From assembly GCF_024509055.1 (NCBI RefSeq), contig NZ_JANINM010000524.1, forward strand, positions 19,487 through 83,486: a stretch of DNA of 64,000 nucleotides, in the 5' to 3' direction. The stretch's first letter is position 1; the number at the start of each line of letters is the position of its first letter. This DNA is from Mesorhizobium sp. (GTDB taxonomy: Bacteria > Pseudomonadota > Alphaproteobacteria > Rhizobiales > Rhizobiaceae). This document shows, one piece after another, positions 61,432 through 64,000 of the stretch. The notes under the pieces were generated by a model, which saw nothing but the letters and a program-made list of their open reading frames with translations, had not been told where the DNA came from and did not search any database. The translations under genes and the position numbers were made by a program.

Positions 61432-62814
61432 TTACAGGGCCTGCAGCACGAACCCGGCCAGCGCGGATCCAGCCAACGTCGGCAGCATGCCGAACTTCAG
61501 CCTGAATACGGCAAACATGGCCGCCGCCGACAACAGCGCGGCGCGCCAGTCGAGCGAGGAGAGGACCGGAACCTCCACGCCCCAGCCCACGCTTTCTATC
61601 CTGCCGAACACGACATGCAGCGCGAACCACAACGCAAGGTTCATGATCACGCCGACGATCGCCGCAGTGATCGCGCCGAGCGCCGCGGACAATGTCTTGT
61701 TCTGCCGCAGTTGCTCGATGTAGGGCGCGCCCAGGAATATCCAGAAAAAGCAGGGTACGAAGGTTACCCACAGCGTCAGCAGCGATCCAAGCGACCCGGC
61801 AAGCAGCGGGCTGATCGCCCCGCCATGACGATAGGCAGCGGCGAAGCCTACGAACTGCAGCACGAGGATCAGCGGACCGGGCGTCGTCTCGGCCAGGCCG
61901 AGCCCGTCGACCATTTCCCCGGGCGAAAGCCAGCCGAAAGAGGTGACGGCCGCTTGCGCGACGTAGGACAATGCCGCATAGGCGCCGCCGAAGGTGACGA
62001 CGGCCATCAGGCTGAAGAATCCCCCGATCTGCGCCCAAACGCTGGCCGGGCCGGCAAGCAGGGCGATCAACGCCACCGGGCCGAGCCATACCGGCAACCA
62101 GATCGCCATCATGCGCGGAGCGTGCCATCGCCTCGGCATGGTGTGGCCAAGCTCGCCGCGTTCGAACATCAGGTCGACCACGGCGCGGCTGTCGGCAGCA
62201 GCGTTGCCCCTTCCATTCGCCGAGCCCGAAAACACCGCCGGCGCGAAGCGGCTGCCGATCCAGCCAAGCAAGCCTGCCGAAAGCACGATCAGCGGGAACG
62301 GCAACTTCGCCACGTAGATGGCGAGGAAAGCCGCCACCGCGATCGCCACCATCGCCCGGTTCTTCAGCGCCCGCTTGCCGATCCGGATGACCGCCTCGAC
62401 GACGATCGCAAGCACCGCCGCCTTGATGCCGAAGAACAACGCTTCGACGACCGGCGCGTCATGATAGAGCATGTAGAAGCTGCTCAAGGCCAGCATGACG
62501 ATGGCGCCGGGCAGCACGAACAATATGCCGGCGACCAGGCCGCCGGCCGTGCGGTGCAGTAGCCACCCGATATAGATGGCAAGCTGCTGCGCCTCCGGGC
62601 CCGGCAAGAGCATGCAGTAATTGAGCGCATGCAGGAACCGCTCCTCGCCGATCCAGCGTCGTTCCTCGACCAATTCCTTATGCATCAGCGCGATCTGTCC
62701 GGCCGGCCCGCCGAAGGAGAGCAGCCCAATCTTCGCCCACAGCCTGGTCGCCTCGCCGAAGCTCGGCGCGACCGGGATCTCGGCAACCTCGCCCTGTGTG
62801 GCCACCGAGCTCAC
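61432..62814 (-). CDS. chrA: Chromate efflux transporter ChrA
   Basis: This 460-residue membrane protein is a two-domain CHR transporter. The N-terminal domain has LLSFGGPAGQIALMHKELVE, ERRWIGEERFLHALNYCMLL and PGPEAQQLAIYIGWLLH. The C-terminal domain repeats the pattern as VVTFGGAYAALSYVAQ and GLGLAETTPGPLILVLQFVGFA. The family exports chromate from the cytoplasm using the proton gradient. The GTG start at 62814 overlaps the chrB-like stop by 4 bases, so the two are co-translated. Confidence 0.93.
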   Translation of the reverse strand: MSSVATQGEVAEIPVAPSFGEATRLWAKIGLLSFGGPAGQIALMHKELVEERRWIGEERFLHALNYCMLLPGPEAQQLAIYIGWLLHRTAGGLVAGILFVLPGAIVMLALSSFYMLYHDAPVVEALFFGIKAAVLAIVVEAVIRIGKRALKNRAMVAIAVAAFLAIYVAKLPFPLIVLSAGLLGWIGSRFAPAVFSGSANGRGNAAADSRAVVDLMFERGELGHTMPRRWHAPRMMAIWLPVWLGPVALIALLAGPASVWAQIGGFFSLMAVVTFGGAYAALSYVAQAAVTSFGWLSPGEMVDGLGLAETTPGPLILVLQFVGFAAAYRHGGAISPLLAGSLGSLLTLWVTFVPCFFWIFLGAPYIEQLRQNKTLSAALGAITAAIVGVIMNLALWFALHVVFGRIESVGWGVEVPVLSSLDWRAALLSAAAMFAVFRLKFGMLPTLAGSALAGFVLQAL

Positions 62815-63629
62815 GGCGCCTTGCCTCCGATTGGCCAGTTATGCGTCTCTTCGGTCGCATCGCGGCACCAGCGGAAGAAGGCATCGTAAAGCAGCATGCC
62901 CGCCTCGAGCTGTTCGAGGTCGTCGCGGAACATGCGCGACAGGCCAAGCGAGGCGGCGAGGAAGCCGGCCGCCTGCGGAACGAGGTCGAGGCGCGCCGTA
63001 TCGGCCGCGCGCACGATAAGCGCCAGGCGATCGAGCGGGTCGGACCGCAGCCCGAATTCCTCGATCATCGTATCGAAGCTGCAGCGTTCACCGCGATGGC
63101 TCCAGAACACGCCGTCTATGTCGAACGGAACCGCGCCAAAGCGTTCGGCCGTGGCCGGCACCTCGGCCGCGTCGACGAACAGGAACACCGCCGCCGGATC
63201 GATGAAACGGCGGATCAGCCATGGGCATGCGATGCGGTCGACCTTCGGCCGCGCGCGGGTGACCCAGATGGTGCGCCCCTTTTCATCGCGCGGCGGTACA
63301 GCGCCGGCCACGACCAATGGCGCCCCGGCGGCAGCCCAGGCCTCGAAGCCGCCTTCCAGCGATTCCGCCGCGATGCCCTCATGGCGCAGCCACGCGGCGA
63401 CGCCCTGCGAGAGCTTTTGCCCTTTCTGGCAGATGACGGCGACCCTGGACCCCTGGAATTCGGCCGCCCAGGTCGAGACGGTTCTGAAATCGCGCCGGCA
63501 CGCGGCGGGCAGCAAGCGCGGATCGGCATCAAAATCGTCATCGACGCGCACGTCGACGAGACGAGGCGCATCCGGCAGACCGACAAGTCGGGCAAGCTGC
63601 GGCACGGTTATTTGAGTTGTTGATGGCAT
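62811..63629 (-). CDS. chrB: Rhodanese-ChrB fusion protein
   Basis: This 272-residue protein joins an N-terminal rhodanese-like domain (RLVDVRVDDDFDADPRLLPA, VICQKGQKLSQGVAAWLRHE with the active-site Cys) to a C-terminal ChrB domain (DRIACPWLIRRFIDPAAVFL, CSFDTMIEEFGL). The ATG at 63627-63629 follows AGGAGGTGGACGCC, a near-ideal ribosome binding site. ChrB proteins sense or process chromate and regulate chrA. The rhodanese part may handle a sulfur or chromate-related oxyanion. The gene precedes chrA with a 4-base overlap. Confidence 0.9.
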   Translation of the reverse strand: MPSTTQITVPQLARLVGLPDAPRLVDVRVDDDFDADPRLLPAACRRDFRTVSTWAAEFQGSRVAVICQKGQKLSQGVAAWLRHEGIAAESLEGGFEAWAAAGAPLVVAGAVPPRDEKGRTIWVTRARPKVDRIACPWLIRRFIDPAAVFLFVDAAEVPATAERFGAVPFDIDGVFWSHRGERCSFDTMIEEFGLRSDPLDRLALIVRAADTARLDLVPQAAGFLAASLGLSRMFRDDLEQLEAGMLLYDAFFRWCRDATEETHNWPIGGKAP

Positions 63630-63788
63630 GGCGTCCACCTCCTGAATGAAGAGAGTTTGGACGCGATCGTTAGGCTGACGCCTCACGGGGTCGTCGCGGG
63701 GAACCCCTTGCCATGATGCTGGAGCGATCCCCGCTAATTGTCAAGAAAGGTGGCGCTGCTCGCCGCCTCCCACAAGACGATGGGTCGA

Positions 63789-64000
63789 TTACTCCGCCGT
63801 CCAGCCGCCGTCCATCGGCAGGACCGTGCCGGTCATCTGCTTGGCAGCATCCGAGCACAGGAACAGCGACAGGGCCGCAAGCTCGTCGACGGTCACGAAC
63901 TCCTTGGTCGGCTGCGCGGCCAGAAGCACATCGTGCTTGACCTGTTCCTCGGTCATGCCGCGCGCCTTCATCGTGTCGGGGATCTGCTTCTCGACCAGCG
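63789..64000 (-). CDS. bdhA: 3-hydroxybutyrate dehydrogenase, C-terminal part (runs off the window)
   Basis: The visible 70 residues, from LVEKQIPDTMKARGMTEEQV through VLLAAQPTKEFVTVDELAAL to AKQMTGTVLPMDGGWTAE, match the C-terminal end of 3-hydroxybutyrate dehydrogenase, an SDR that makes acetoacetate during breakdown of polyhydroxybutyrate. The frame is open to base 64000, so the N-terminal three quarters are outside the window. The ATG at 63969-63971 is internal. Confidence 0.82.
   Translation of the reverse strand, partial: LVEKQIPDTMKARGMTEEQVKHDVLLAAQPTKEFVTVDELAALSLFLCSDAAKQMTGTVLPMDGGWTAE

Noticed and set aside
61199..62128. 309-residue minus-strand open frame over the 3' half of chrA
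   Set aside because: It is in a different frame from chrA over most of its length, Arg- and Gly-rich without domains, and typical of a high-GC shadow. Only its last 37 codons are listed as a possible peptide.

Overview
The window looks like an alphaproteobacterial replicon of the Hyphomicrobiales, most like Mesorhizobium or a relative. This rests on family-level resemblance (an Aap-type amino-acid ABC transporter, many FCD-type GntR regulators, a BdhA-like dehydrogenase, a rhodanese-ChrB/ChrA pair), not on a database search. Bases 1 to about 56,800 read as a catabolic accessory region. From 56,864 onward the genes look like ordinary chromosome. The two are separated by a 3' tRNA-Arg(CCT) fragment that lacks its 5' half, as left at one edge of an element integrated into a tRNA gene. 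No integrase or transposase is visible.

Region A (1-23.4 kb) centres on a methylaspartate pathway. One minus-strand operon carries the glutamate mutase sigma subunit, its MutL-type reactivase, the epsilon subunit, methylaspartate ammonia-lyase, an AtuA/DUF1446 protein, a DUF4387-like protein and a class I fumarase that could hydrate mesaconate. Around it lie a TPP-dependent enzyme, an FCD-GntR regulator, a YdiJ-like FAD/Fe-S dehydrogenase, two short-chain dehydrogenases, a LysR regulator, an aldehyde dehydrogenase and a polar amino-acid ABC transporter. Five intergenic sites share ATAAGTG, and two of them are the same perfect palindrome CACTTAT-ATG-ATAAGTG, so these units are probably one GntR regulon. 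A separate single-chain B12-dependent mutase homologue lies at 21.6-23.4 kb.

Region B (23.5-43.6 kb) handles hydroxyproline-like and other amino acids. It has an FCD-GntR regulator, an SDR, a proline-racemase-family epimerase/dehydratase with a Ser/Cys pair, an aldehyde dehydrogenase, a DadA-like oxidase and a DapA-family lyase. Next come an Aap-type ABC transporter whose operon also encodes an N,N-dimethylformamidase-like protein and an aminotransferase, then a GntR regulator, a ProC-like reductase and an Ldh-family reductase. A cupin-XRE regulator sits opposite a beta-alanine-type aminotransferase. Tandem TGTCGTCT...GTCGAC elements lie upstream of both the lyase operon and the transporter/GntR pair. 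A different 38-bp element precedes both the aminotransferase and the Ldh-family gene.

Region C (43.6-55.9 kb) holds an unrecognised membrane/secreted protein pair, an alanine catabolism set (Lrp regulator, alanine racemase, DadA), an SDR/TetR pair and a metallophosphoesterase. It ends in a compact cassette: an XRE regulator divergent from a small DUF6634-like protein, a Lon-like AAA ATPase, an FtsH-like AAA ATPase and a stand-alone M41 zinc protease. The FtsH-like activity is split over two soluble proteins, and no characterised system with this make-up is known to me. This cassette is the best candidate for an undescribed system.

Region D (56.9-64 kb) carries a small lipoprotein, the Kup potassium transporter, an ECF sigma/anti-sigma pair, the chromate genes chrA and rhodanese-chrB, and the 3' part of a 3-hydroxybutyrate dehydrogenase.
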